From Actinomycetospora soli (GTDB lineage: Bacteria > Actinomycetota > Actinomycetes > Mycobacteriales > Pseudonocardiaceae), in the NCBI RefSeq assembly GCF_021026295.1, contig NZ_JAJNDA010000026.1, forward strand, positions 1 to 57,717: a stretch of DNA of 57,717 nucleotides. The letters are read 5' to 3'. The position numbers and the translations under genes were made by a program. This document shows, piece by piece, positions 17,027 to 24,377 of this stretch (position 1 is the first letter of the stretch; the number at the start of each line of letters is the position of its first letter). The notes below the pieces were generated by a model. It made no database searches. It was not told the origin of the DNA and was given only the letters and a program-made list of their open reading frames with translations.

Positions 17027-17794
17027 TCAGGGTGCGAGTTGCTGCAGAACTCGGATGACAAGCACGGTGGCTTGCGCGGCCGCGTACGCGTCCACTCGAT
17101 CAACGCCGCCATGAGTGACTTTCTGTGCGAGGTCCCACGCGGCAGGGACGAAGGCCCGTAGTTCACGGTGGGTGCGGCCGGCCGCGTGCTGAGCCAAGAA
17201 GAGGTCGAGCCAGGACTTGGCGTCCCCGGCCTTCGGCGCCTCAGTCCCATCCGCCACCAGGTCCGGAGTTGCGAGCAGTCGGGCGGCATCGATGAGTACC
17301 TCACGGCACCGACGACCGACATCCTGCAGATCGTCTCGGTCGCTAGCAGAGCCAAGCTCACGAACGATCCCCGCGAGCCGCGTGTCGAGCGCCGCCCAGG
17401 TCGATGCTCCCGAAGCGCCTGGGTCTGCCAGCTCTACCCCCGCCAAGGCCGACTCCAAGCCTTCTCGAGCCGGCCGAGCTAGATCAGCGACTCGATTACG
17501 GCGGGACTGGTAGGTCGTTAGCCCCTGGGCCTGCCAGTAGCCCCGCCACGACCACAGATCCTCAAAGGGGAAGGGCGCGGACATCCCACGCGCCCGAAGC
17601 GCTTGGTCGAGCTTCCGCCGGCGCCCCCGGTAGGACTCGTTGACGCTGTTGATGGGCGAGCCACCTGTGGCTACGTCGACTAGTAGAGCCGCCTGAGCGT
17701 CTAGCAGTCCGAGGAGCCCCTCAGCAGTGCTTATGTCGGGCTCTTGCTCCTCAGAGTCTTCCCACGGCAGTGGATCATCCACCCAGGCAGGCAT
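17027..17794 (-). CDS. Unknown helical protein, possibly Abi/HEPN-like
   Basis: The 255-residue protein has an acidic N-terminus, then SVNESYRGRRRKLDQALRAR and a C-terminal helical half: RRCREVLIDAARLLA, WLDLFLAQHAAGRTHRELRA and YAAAQATVLVIRVLQQLAP. The order resembles proteins with a nucleotidyltransferase- or HEPN-like C-terminal bundle and resembles the C-terminus of the gene at 15837. Codon use is less GC-biased than in the transfer operon. It faces the plus-strand gene at 15837 convergently with a 245-bp gap. Function unknown. Confidence 0.5.
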   Translation of the reverse strand: MPAWVDDPLPWEDSEEQEPDISTAEGLLGLLDAQAALLVDVATGGSPINSVNESYRGRRRKLDQALRARGMSAPFPFEDLWSWRGYWQAQGLTTYQSRRNRVADLARPAREGLESALAGVELADPGASGASTWAALDTRLAGIVRELGSASDRDDLQDVGRRCREVLIDAARLLATPDLVADGTEAPKAGDAKSWLDLFLAQHAAGRTHRELRAFVPAAWDLAQKVTHGGVDRVDAYAAAQATVLVIRVLQQLAP

Positions 17795-17977
17795 AGGACC
17801 AGTATCCCTCAGACCCCTGGATATTGAGGTCCTGGGGGTTCAAATAGTCCAACTTTTCGCCCCCGCTTCTGGGCGTGCGACGCAGGAGGTGGCCATTGGC
17901 GTGGCTCACGGCCCGCCTCACAGCTGAGCGCGAAGGCCCCGTCCCGCCGGGTTGCGTTGACCCGGTCGCTGAGGAAA

Positions 17978-18328
17978 TCAGCAGTCGGGCACCGACCAGT
18001 CAGTATTGGTCGGCGGCATCTGCCCAGGCAAGTCCCCGTTAGTGAAGACATTGGCTACAGCGTAGTAGCTGTTATTCCAGGGTGGCGATGCGATTCGATA
18101 CCAGTAGCCGTCGGGTTGAGTGCTTGGAAAGATGGGTGCATACACTTTACAAGAGACCTCGACGAACGCAGCCGTTGGAATCCGTGCTCCGGATGACCCC
18201 GCGCCACGTGCTGGGTCGGTAAAGGTAGGCGCGCCCGATCTATTCGAAACCTGCTCCATCTTCACTATGGTCGGCGAACGATCCAAGGCCAGGTACATGA
18301 TTATGCCCCCGATCAGGAGGGCCACCAC
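17978..18328 (-). CDS. Membrane-anchored extracytoplasmic domain, likely C-terminal half of a split gene
   Basis: The 116-residue frame begins with a hydrophobic helix (VALLIGGIIMYLALD) followed by an exported-looking domain with two Cys, several Tyr/Trp and GYWYRIASPPWNNSYYAVAN, an SH3-like beta pattern. The frame stays open a few codons upstream to a stop at about 18358, so the TM helix has no good start codon of its own. The upstream HTH gene overlaps it in another frame. I think both are halves of one HTH-TM-sensor protein separated by a frameshift near 18345-18370. Confidence 0.5.
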   Translation of the reverse strand: MVALLIGGIIMYLALDRSPTIVKMEQVSNRSGAPTFTDPARGAGSSGARIPTAAFVEVSCKVYAPIFPSTQPDGYWYRIASPPWNNSYYAVANVFTNGDLPGQMPPTNTDWSVPDC

Positions 18329-18776
18329 GATGCCGGGCGGCCCCGATCATTATCGGACGGCGACGCCACCTCGCTGAACAACCTGGGTCAGAGAAATCCT
18401 CGTCTAGTTCTTTTCCCTCCGGCGACGTCCAGGGTCGCGGTGGAAGTGGTGTCGTGGTGCTTCTTCCCTCGCGCTTGTCGTGCTCGTGCAGCTTGGCGAC
18501 CCAGGCGGCATAGGACGCTCTCTCTGCTGGCGTGAGGACGTCTCTCGCGACGACCGCCTCGACGATGACCGGCAAGGGGAACGTCTCGCCGCGGAGCGCA
18601 CGCCCGACCGTTGAGCTGGACAGGTTGGCCGTCGCCGCGACGTCGGCGTTGCTGACTGCGGGCGTGCGGGCGACCACGTCACGTAGCCAGTGGGCGAGTT
18701 CGCCGCGAGCAGACCCGAGGTTGTCCGGCTGGGTCCGTGGTCGTCCGCGTCTTCGAGGGGGTTGATCCGCCGCCAC
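18240..18776 (-). CDS. HTH protein (N-terminal half of a putative HTH-TM regulator)
   Basis: The product is 178 residues from GTG 18776. Residues about 25-100 form an HTH: LAHWLRDVVARTPAVSNADV and AATANLSSSTVGRALRGETF, followed by helices. The AT-hook-like start (RRRGRPRTQP) adds DNA affinity. From about residue 145 the frame becomes an Arg/Gly/His shadow while the neighbouring frame encodes a TM helix and an exported domain. The gene is divergent from three small plus-strand genes (18971-19731) and may control them. Confidence 0.55.
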   Translation of the reverse strand: MAADQPPRRRGRPRTQPDNLGSARGELAHWLRDVVARTPAVSNADVAATANLSSSTVGRALRGETFPLPVIVEAVVARDVLTPAERASYAAWVAKLHEHDKREGRSTTTPLPPRPWTSPEGKELDEDFSDPGCSARWRRRPIMIGAARHRGGPPDRGHNHVPGLGSFADHSEDGAGFE

Positions 18777-18970
18777 GGATCTAACCTACTACGTCGCGCA
18801 TCAATGCTTGTCGGGACCGATCCGATAGTGGCGCGAATAGATTCGTCGCTCTCTATCCCGTTTCTTCCTCGCACGCTCGTGCAAACTGTCTAGGCCGGGT
18901 AGGGGAATGAGCGAGGACGCCCCTGACGGGTCCAGGCGCGAGTCGCGCCACACGCGAGGGAGAGGCAGAA

Positions 18971-19153
18971 ATGAGCAACAGCAGGGAGCCGGTGCAGGAA
19001 CCGAGCAACGCCAGTAAGGCCGTCTTCAACCCCAATACGGAAGTCACCAGCAACTTCTACGGGAGCGGGCCCCACGGCGATGGCCCTGGCCATGGTCACG
19101 CTGAGGTCACCTCGAGTGGCGACGTGACCTACAACCGGGAGCCGAACGGCTGA
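18971..19153 (+). CDS. Small Asn/Gly/His-containing protein
   Basis: The 60-residue ORF starts at ATG 18971 behind a strong GAGGGAGAGG Shine-Dalgarno. It is polar, with no TM helix: a Ser/Asn/Glu-rich first half, then NFYGSGPHGDGPGHGHAEV and VTYNREPNG. The His/Gly segment might bind metal. It is first of three small genes, each with its own good ribosome-binding site, divergent from the HTH gene. No family recognised; it is conceivable as a short secreted or precursor peptide, but no processing genes are seen. Confidence 0.5.
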   Translation: MSNSREPVQEPSNASKAVFNPNTEVTSNFYGSGPHGDGPGHGHAEVTSSGDVTYNREPNG

Positions 19154-19209
19154 GCTCCCTCCCCTACGCGCAACCGCACGGACCCACTCAGAAAAGGAGA
19201 GAAGACGTC

Positions 19210-19500
19210 ATGGTGGCAAACCTGATCGAGGAGATGAAGGACCCCGCAGTCGAGGCGGCAATGAAGCTGCTGGGCGCCCGGGGGCTAGGAGTGACCGTCG
19301 TTCACGGTCACGACGACACCAGCGACGAGATGACTCCGCTCCCTGACGGCCTGGTCCAGTTCGAGGACGACTTGCAGGTCCGTTTCCTCCGCGGCGACGA
19401 TGCCGCTCTCGAGAACGCGACGCCCGTCACGGCGGCGTGGATCAACGGGGAGAAGCGCGTGATCGGCCGGTGCCGGCAGGGCCACACTCGCTCTGCCTGA
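19210..19500 (+). CDS. Small acidic protein of unknown function
   Basis: The 96-residue product starts at ATG 19210 behind AAAAGGAGAG. It looks folded: a helix (LIEEMKDPAVEAAMKLLGAR), a strand (GVTVVHG), an acidic loop and an ending INGEKRVIGRCRQGHTR with one Cys. It follows the 60-residue gene by 56 bases and has no recognised family. The three genes probably form one transcription unit ending at the hairpin at 19751-19782. Confidence 0.5.
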   Translation: MVANLIEEMKDPAVEAAMKLLGARGLGVTVVHGHDDTSDEMTPLPDGLVQFEDDLQVRFLRGDDAALENATPVTAAWINGEKRVIGRCRQGHTRSA

Positions 19501-19575
19501 GTTACCTCCCCGGAACAGATGTCGAAGACAGCACTTTCCGCGCGGTTATGCCCGCACCACGAGAGGAGAACTGAC

Positions 19576-19731
19576 ATGAAGGAAGGCCAGGCGGACAAGG
19601 CGCCGGAAACGCGCAGCGGACCGGAGCGCAACTCTTACGAGCAGCACCCGCAGGGCGGGCAGTCGACCGAGCAGGCACTCGGGTCGACGGCTCTCGGCGG
19701 GGCGAGCGTGGAGTCGCCGCAGGAGGACTAG
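19576..19731 (+). CDS. Small polar protein, third of the set
   Basis: The 51-residue ORF begins at ATG 19576, seven bases after GAGAGGAGAA. It is highly polar and probably disordered (Gln, Glu, Gly, Ser), ending VESPQED. An in-frame ATG at 19519 lies upstream, but only 19576 has a ribosome-binding site. A terminator-like hairpin follows 19 bases after the stop. Confidence 0.45.
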   Translation: MKEGQADKAPETRSGPERNSYEQHPQGGQSTEQALGSTALGGASVESPQED

Positions 19732-19750
19732 GTCGAGCGACCTGGCTGGC

Positions 19751-19782
19751 GGTCCGGTCCTCAGCACCGCTGAGGCCGGACC
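19751..19782 (+). terminator. Hairpin terminator of the small-gene operon
   Basis: GGTCCGG-T-CCTCAGC pairs with GCTGAGG-CCGGACC across a short loop, with one bulged T, and the sequence then runs into GTTCT. It lies directly behind the 51-residue ORF. Confidence 0.65.
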
Positions 19783-19796
19783 GTTCTACTGCCAAA

Positions 19797-19818
19797 CGCC
19801 GTGATAATCCGCTGTATT
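19797..19818. repeat. GTGATA-type site, half-degenerate copy
   Basis: The 22 bases match 31621-31642 (upstream of the tyrosine recombinase) except at two positions. The left arm GTGATA is intact, but the right arm is TATTGA instead of TATCAC, so the dyad is broken here. It follows the terminator at 19751-19782. Confidence 0.5.
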
Positions 19819-20002
19819 GAGGCCTCGGCGGCGAGCGCCGCCAGCGTCCAAGCGACGCTCGTGGTGGCCCGCTGAGAGCGCGTCGGCGTAACCGACGACC
19901 TGGTTTCCGGGACCGCCGCAAGCGTCGTCTGAGCTGAGCTATGGCTGCAGCTCCGGCGCGTGCTGGCCGAACCACCGCTGAGCACGCGGTCGAGGTCTGT
20001 CT

Positions 20003-20326
20003 CTAGCCAGGTGTGAGCAGCGTCTGGTGTGGCGCGAAGATCGGTGGGCCACCGTCTGGGTCGAGCTGCAGTCCGAGACGCCCGGCCGGTCGCACGGTGG
20101 GGTGCCCTTCCCCCGGGCCGGACGCCGCTTGGTCCCGCTCCGACGTAGCTGCACCCACCGCTGGCGTCCCGACGGTGTGCGCGTAGCCGGCGGCGGGTGG
20201 GGCGGTGGACAGCAGGAGAGGTAGGAGCCCGGCGGTAAGCAGGACCGCGACGGTGTCGGTGATCCGCTCTCGCGCTCGGGTGGACCAGCCGCCGGGCTGC
20301 TGCCCGTCCTGGTGGTGGCGGGTCAC
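20003..20326 (-). CDS. Small exported or membrane-anchored protein
   Basis: The 107-residue product starts at a GTG that overlaps the stop of the polysaccharide-lyase-like gene (GTGA). It has a short basic N-terminus, one hydrophobic helix (VAVLLTAGLLPLLLSTA) ending in a plausible signal-peptide site (APPAAGYA), and a Gly/Pro-rich exported part. The coupling suggests it acts with the lyase-like protein. No family recognised. Confidence 0.5.
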   Translation of the reverse strand: MTRHHQDGQQPGGWSTRARERITDTVAVLLTAGLLPLLLSTAPPAAGYAHTVGTPAVGAATSERDQAASGPGEGHPTVRPAGRLGLQLDPDGGPPIFAPHQTLLTPG

Positions 20327-21210
20327 GGGGTGGCTCCGACGGCGGCGGGGGTGTCGCCGATGACGAGGTCGGTGACGGTCATCGAGGTGGGCTGGGTGAT
20401 GTCGGGGTCGCGGTAGAGCCCGAACTTGAGGTAGTTCGAGGAGTCGAGCAGCGTCCCGCCGGGCGGGTGGTAGCCGGCGAGAACGGGGCGGCCGTCGCGC
20501 CAGACCTCGACGAGGCCTTCGGCGGGGTCTTGGGAGAACCGGACGTGCAGGACGACGTCGACGACGTCGTTGCTCCCGATGGGGCCGAGGGACTGTTGGT
20601 GGGCGCCTTCGTTGGCCAGGCGGAGCTCGCCGCGCCCGACCTCGAGGGCGATGGGCGGTGAGCCGGAGTTGCCGTTGTGGTGCCACTGCAGGATCAGCTG
20701 CCAGCTCTCGGTGTCCACGGGCATGTCACGCAGCTGGGTGCGGTAGCGGACCCAGCGCTCTTCGCCGTCTCGGTCGGAGGGGGTGTCGGGGACGATCTCG
20801 GCGCGTTTCCCGCCACCAGGCAGGGAGAACTCGGCGACCTCGACGCCGTCGACGGTGCGGTACCGGGGCTTGGGGGCGTCCTCGGCTTGTTCTTGGTCGG
20901 CGGTGGCGGCGAAGCCGTCGCGGCGGGAGTCGAAGGTGGCGGTGCCGTCACCTTCGCGCGGGGCCCACGGGTTCCCGGTCAGCGAGTTCAGCGCCGCGGG
21001 CGCCACGGTGGCGTGTTGGCCTGGGGGGAGCCCGGTCGCAGGCCACCAGCCCTGCCCGTGGGCCTGAGTGCCCGCCCACAGCGCGAGCATCGCCGCGGCG
21101 AGCAGCATTACCGCGACAGCGACCCACCACGGCCGCCGCCCGGAGCCGGGGCGGGGTGTCGTGGCCGGCGGCTCGGGTTGTTCGACGGTTTCGCGGCGGT
21201 GGGTGGCCAT
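20323..21210 (-). CDS. Exported polysaccharide-lyase-like protein (heparin-lyase-I fold)
   Basis: The 295-residue protein has an N-terminal anchor (WWVAVAVMLLAAAMLALWAG, about residues 28-47) and then a concanavalin-like domain: KRAEIVPDTPSDRDGEERWV, then YRTQLRDMPVDTESWQLILQ, WHHNGNSGSPPIALEVGRG, and SNYLKFGLYRDPDITQPTS near the end. This is the order of PL20/heparin-lyase-I-like bacterial proteins (RxE, WxxxxQWH and the YxKxGxY strand). It probably cleaves or binds an acidic polysaccharide at the cell surface. On a conjugative element it could open the donor or recipient envelope. Start is at 21210. Confidence 0.65.
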   Translation of the reverse strand: MATHRRETVEQPEPPATTPRPGSGRRPWWVAVAVMLLAAAMLALWAGTQAHGQGWWPATGLPPGQHATVAPAALNSLTGNPWAPREGDGTATFDSRRDGFAATADQEQAEDAPKPRYRTVDGVEVAEFSLPGGGKRAEIVPDTPSDRDGEERWVRYRTQLRDMPVDTESWQLILQWHHNGNSGSPPIALEVGRGELRLANEGAHQQSLGPIGSNDVVDVVLHVRFSQDPAEGLVEVWRDGRPVLAGYHPPGGTLLDSSNYLKFGLYRDPDITQPTSMTVTDLVIGDTPAAVGATP

Positions 21211-21681
21211 CGCGGGACCGACCTCCTCGTCCGGCCGCGTCGGCGGCCCTCGGGTACCGGCTCCTTCAGGGGAGCTGTCGGCGACCCAGAACAGTCGAAC
21301 AGCGCCGGGGAGGTGAAGAGCGCGCGCGGAATTGATTTATCGCCGCGATATGGTGCTGTTTTGGCCGTGTTCGGTTGAGTTTCGTCGACCCGACGAAACT
21401 CAACGAATCCACCTGTCCACGCCTGTTGTGAGCGTCGACGCGGGCCGTTTGTCGAGTGCGCGACCAGAGGCCGGATTCCGAGTGCGACCGGTGAGCGGTC
21501 ACGACGAGTTCGCCGCCGGTGTACGCAGCGGATGCGGGGTGAGCTGCGGGGATACCGGTGGGCGTCTGGGAGGTGCCGCCCGTGGATCGGCTGTGTTGTT
21601 TTCTCATGGGCCGCTCAGTTGCTGGACATACTGCTGCGATGTGCGCTGTCTAGGGTCGGAAGCGTCAAGGTGGGCGTGAAC
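21211..21681. promoter_or_regulatory. Divergent promoter region with a 31-bp palindrome
   Basis: No gene is supported here. The region is locally less GC-rich around 21330-21420. It contains GTTGAGTTTCGTCG (21374-21387) and its exact complement CGACGAAACTCAAC (21391-21404), separated by three bases. The inner half-site GTTTCGT/ACGAAAC also occurs in the promoter region at 26618-26647. It serves the minus-strand lyase-like gene and the plus-strand gene at 21682. Confidence 0.5.
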
Positions 21682-22083
21682 GTGGCAGAACAACCAGCGG
21701 GAACCGATGAGATGGGGCCCGGCGAGGTGGGCGGTGAGCAGATGCTGACCTCGGCGCCTGCGCTGACCGCGACCTGCAGCGGCTGCCAGCGGTGGACCCC
21801 GGCGGAGGCGGCGCTGCTGGCGGCGTTGCCGGATCCGGCGGAACCGCTGGAGGACGCGGCGTGGTGCGAGCTCGAGGCCGACCATCCCGGACCGCACTAC
21901 GGGCTGGGGCAGATCAGCGCCACCACGTGGTGGTGGCTGCGCTGGAGTTCCGACCCGCCGCGCCGCGAGCTCGTCGACGCCGGGTTCTGCGGACAACGCC
22001 CACCCCCGCACGGTCCCGGGGACTGCACGCTGCCCGCCGCGCACGTCGGCCGACACAGCTACGAGCTCGACAGCACCGAATAG
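21682..22083 (+). CDS. Unknown Trp/Cys-containing protein
   Basis: The start is taken as GTG 21682, nine bases behind AAGGTG; GTG 21676 is an alternative. The 133-residue product has CSGCQRW near residue 32, then WCELEADHPGPHYGLGQISA, TTWWWLRWSS, CGQRPPPHGPGDCTLPAAHV and GRHSYEL. The paired C...HPGPH elements look like two copies of a small Cys/His module (C, then H-x-G-x-H), perhaps a zinc site. No family name can be given. Confidence 0.55.
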   Translation: MAEQPAGTDEMGPGEVGGEQMLTSAPALTATCSGCQRWTPAEAALLAALPDPAEPLEDAAWCELEADHPGPHYGLGQISATTWWWLRWSSDPPRRELVDAGFCGQRPPPHGPGDCTLPAAHVGRHSYELDSTE

Positions 22084-22161
22084 ACCGACCCCGTCCCCCG
22101 CCCCGAAGTCGCCCTCCCGCTCGGAGGTTGTCCTCGCGGCCACGAAGTGGCTGGGAGGGGT

Positions 22162-22857
22162 TCAGCCGGGGGCGCGGGGCAGAGGAGTCTCGGGGGTGCG
22201 GGCGAGGCGCAGTTCGGCGCGCAGGGTGGCGATCTCCTCGCTGGCGGCCATGAGCCGGTCGACGAACTGGGCCTCGCGACGCTCGGCCCGATTCTCGGCG
22301 TCAGCCACCGCCCGGGCCCGATCCTCAGCCACGGCTTCGGCCCGCTCGGCGCGGCGCAGGGCCGCCTCGAGCTGCTCCAGCGCCGATGCGCCCGCCCCCG
22401 CTGCCGCGCGCAGCTCCCCCGCCGGCTGCCGGGGTGCCTCGACGGCCACCTGGGGCGTAGCGAGAGTGCCCGGGGGTGGGCGCCCGCCGGGAGCGCCTTC
22501 GGGGTGCTCGACGGCGAACCGGCTGGCCTTGTTGTGGTCGGGGTCGGTGCAGTACGCCGGAGGGCGACCACCCCGGGGGTTGGGTGGCTTCGCCGGCTGG
22601 GTGCACCCCGGGAACCGGCACCGCCGGGCCGAGCGCCGCGGACCCGGCACCGGCCCACCCGCACGTACGCCCGCCAGGCGCTCGACGTCCTGCTCGAGCG
22701 CACCGGTACCGCCAGCGCTGTCCGACTGGTCGACGGCTGCCCCTGGTGCTGCGCGGGCCGTGTCAGGGCGAGTCTTCGGTGTCTCGGTGGGCTCGAAAGT
22801 CTCCCCCTCGGCGGCAGGCTGGTGTGGCTGGGCGGGATCGGGGCCGCCGGGGTTCAT
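22162..22857 (-). CDS. Cys-motif plus coiled-coil protein
   Basis: The 231-residue protein has a disordered N-terminus, a Cys module (CRFPGCTQPAKPP, RGGRPPAYCTDPDHNK, about residues 84-114) of the zinc-finger-like kind found in actinobacterial plasmid proteins, and a long Ala/Arg/Glu-rich coiled coil (about 155-215: LEQLEAALRRAERAEAVAED). It probably binds DNA or RNA and oligomerises through the coiled coil; KfrA-like plasmid proteins have a similar plan. Specific function unknown. Confidence 0.55.
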   Translation of the reverse strand: MNPGGPDPAQPHQPAAEGETFEPTETPKTRPDTARAAPGAAVDQSDSAGGTGALEQDVERLAGVRAGGPVPGPRRSARRCRFPGCTQPAKPPNPRGGRPPAYCTDPDHNKASRFAVEHPEGAPGGRPPPGTLATPQVAVEAPRQPAGELRAAAGAGASALEQLEAALRRAERAEAVAEDRARAVADAENRAERREAQFVDRLMAASEEIATLRAELRLARTPETPLPRAPG

Positions 22858-22975
22858 CGCCCGACCCGGCTGACCGGTACGTGACAGGGCGGTGTGTGAT
22901 AAGGCGAAACGTGGCTGGGTAGTGCGTGGCGGTGGGTCCGCACAGTGATTGAGGCCCCCTCGCGGTCGGCGGTGC

Positions 22976-23043
22976 TCACATCAGGCGTGCGGCCACGGTC
23001 CCGAGTCCGGCCTGCGCTGACATCGGCGTCAGCGAGGCGTCAC
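22976..23043 (-). pseudogene. Severed 3' end of the lytic transglycosylase gene
   Basis: Read on the minus strand, this encodes (D)ASLTPMSAQAGLGTVAARLM and a stop at 22976-22978. If the IS3 element and one copy of the TCAC duplication are removed, the frame joins exactly to the VPGD at residues 672-675 of the gene at 24409-26435. It is therefore the original C-terminus of that gene. Confidence 0.75.
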
Positions 23044-23058
23044 TGAAGCGCCCCGGGT

Positions 23059-24048
23059 TCAGTGGAGGCTGGGTTCTCCCGAGAGTGGATCTTCTCGGGC
23101 TGTCTGGTGAGCGTAGTAGTTCTGTTCGTACTCGACCGGCGGAACGTGTCCGAGCTTCGAGTGCAGGCGGCTGGTGTTGAACCAGTGCGCCCAGGACGCG
23201 GTGACCAGCTCGAGGTCGCTGACGCTGCGCAGTGGGCCGTCGCGGGTGACGCACTCGGTCTTGTAGAGCCCGATCATCGACTCGGCCAGGGCGTTGTCGT
23301 AGGAGTCGCCGATCGAGCCGATAGAGGCCAGGGCACCGGCCTCAGCGAGCCGGTCGCCGTAGCGGATCGCGGTGTACTGCGACCCGGCATCGGAGTGATG
23401 GATCAGCCCGTCGAGCCGCCCGTCAGTCGTCTGACCAGCCTGTTCCCGGGTCCAGAGCGCCATCTCCAGGGCGTCGAGGGGTAGCTCGGTGGGCATCCGG
23501 GCCGCGCAGCGCCAGCCCACGATCCGCCGGGAGTACACGTCGGAGACGAACGCGGTGAAGACCATGCCCGACCAGGTCGGGACGTAGGTCAGATCCACGA
23601 CCCAGAGCTGGTTCGGGCGCTGGGCGGTGAAGTCCCGGTCGACCAGGTCCGGGGCCCGGTCGGACTGCCGATCCGACCGGGTGGTGATCACCGGCTGGCC
23701 GCGGCGCACCCCGCGAAGCCCGAGGGTGCGCATGAGCCGCTCGACGGTGCAGCGCGCCACCGGGCCGCCGGCCAGGCCGGTGACCCCATCGCGGCGCAGC
23801 TGGGCGCACATCTTGCGGACCCCGTAGAGCCCGCGGCTCTTGTCCCGGTCGAAGAACGTCGCCTCGATGACCTCGGCCAGCCGAGCGTCCGAGAGCGCTC
23901 GTCGTGAGGGTGGGCGCGCCTTGTGGGCGTAGTAGCCCGACGGGGCGATCTGGATGTCCTCGCTGGTCAGGACACGGCAGATCGGCTCGACCCCGAAGCG
24001 GTGCTTGTGCTGATCGATGTAGTCGACGATCAGCGGATATGGCGGTCG
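23059..24048 (-). CDS. IS3 transposase, orfB frame (catalytic part)
   Basis: The frame carries the rve catalytic domain: QLWVVDLTYVPTW (D), LIHHSDAGSQYTAIRYG (D) and SYDNALAESMIGLYKTE (E). Upstream of the first ATG (23811) the same frame reads IVDYIDQHKHRFGVEPICRV and YYAHKARPPSRRALSD, the usual HTH_21 segment. The protein is therefore made as an orfA-orfB fusion by -1 frameshifting near 24030-24070 rather than from the internal ATG. Confidence 0.9.
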   Translation of the reverse strand, partial: RPPYPLIVDYIDQHKHRFGVEPICRVLTSEDIQIAPSGYYAHKARPPSRRALSDARLAEVIEATFFDRDKSRGLYGVRKMCAQLRRDGVTGLAGGPVARCTVERLMRTLGLRGVRRGQPVITTRSDRQSDRAPDLVDRDFTAQRPNQLWVVDLTYVPTWSGMVFTAFVSDVYSRRIVGWRCAARMPTELPLDALEMALWTREQAGQTTDGRLDGLIHHSDAGSQYTAIRYGDRLAEAGALASIGSIGDSYDNALAESMIGLYKTECVTRDGPLRSVSDLELVTASWAHWFNTSRLHSKLGHVPPVEYEQNYYAHQTAREDPLSGEPSLH

Positions 24049-24365
24049 AGCTCCGCCGCCGCGAAAAACGCCGACGCGGTCTTCAAGATCTCGTTCGCCC
24101 GGCGGAGCTCGGCGTTCTCCCGCCGCAACCGGCGGAGCTCCTCGGACTCCGTAGTCGTCGTCCCCGGGGCCTCACCGTCGTCGACCTGGGCCTGACGGAA
24201 CCAGCCCCGCAAGGTGTCGGGGGTGATCCCGAGCTGCGGACCGATCCGCTTGCACGCCGCGTTGACCGATAACCCCGGCTCCTGCTGGCGGGCCTCGCGG
24301 ACCATCCGCTTCGCCCGCTCCCGCATCTCGTCAGTGAACTTCCTCGGCGCCGGCACAACCCCCAC
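24030..24365 (-). CDS. IS3 transposase, orfA (HTH protein)
   Basis: The 111-residue orfA has the InsE-like helix-turn-helix (VNAACKRIGPQLGITPDTLR and GWFRQAQ), then a leucine-zipper-like helix (EELRRLRRENAELRRANEIL) used for oligomerisation. It ends shortly after entering the orfB overlap. Start is at 24365, 43 bases inside the element border. Confidence 0.88.
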   Translation of the reverse strand: MGVVPAPRKFTDEMRERAKRMVREARQQEPGLSVNAACKRIGPQLGITPDTLRGWFRQAQVDDGEAPGTTTTESEELRRLRRENAELRRANEILKTASAFFAAAELDRHIR

Positions 24366-24377
24366 CTTCCCGTGGGA

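Noticed and set aside
20327..20686. Extension of the small exported protein upstream into the lyase-like gene
   Set aside because: That part is an Arg/Pro shadow of the lyase-like gene; the GTG at 20326 gives a sensible coupled start.
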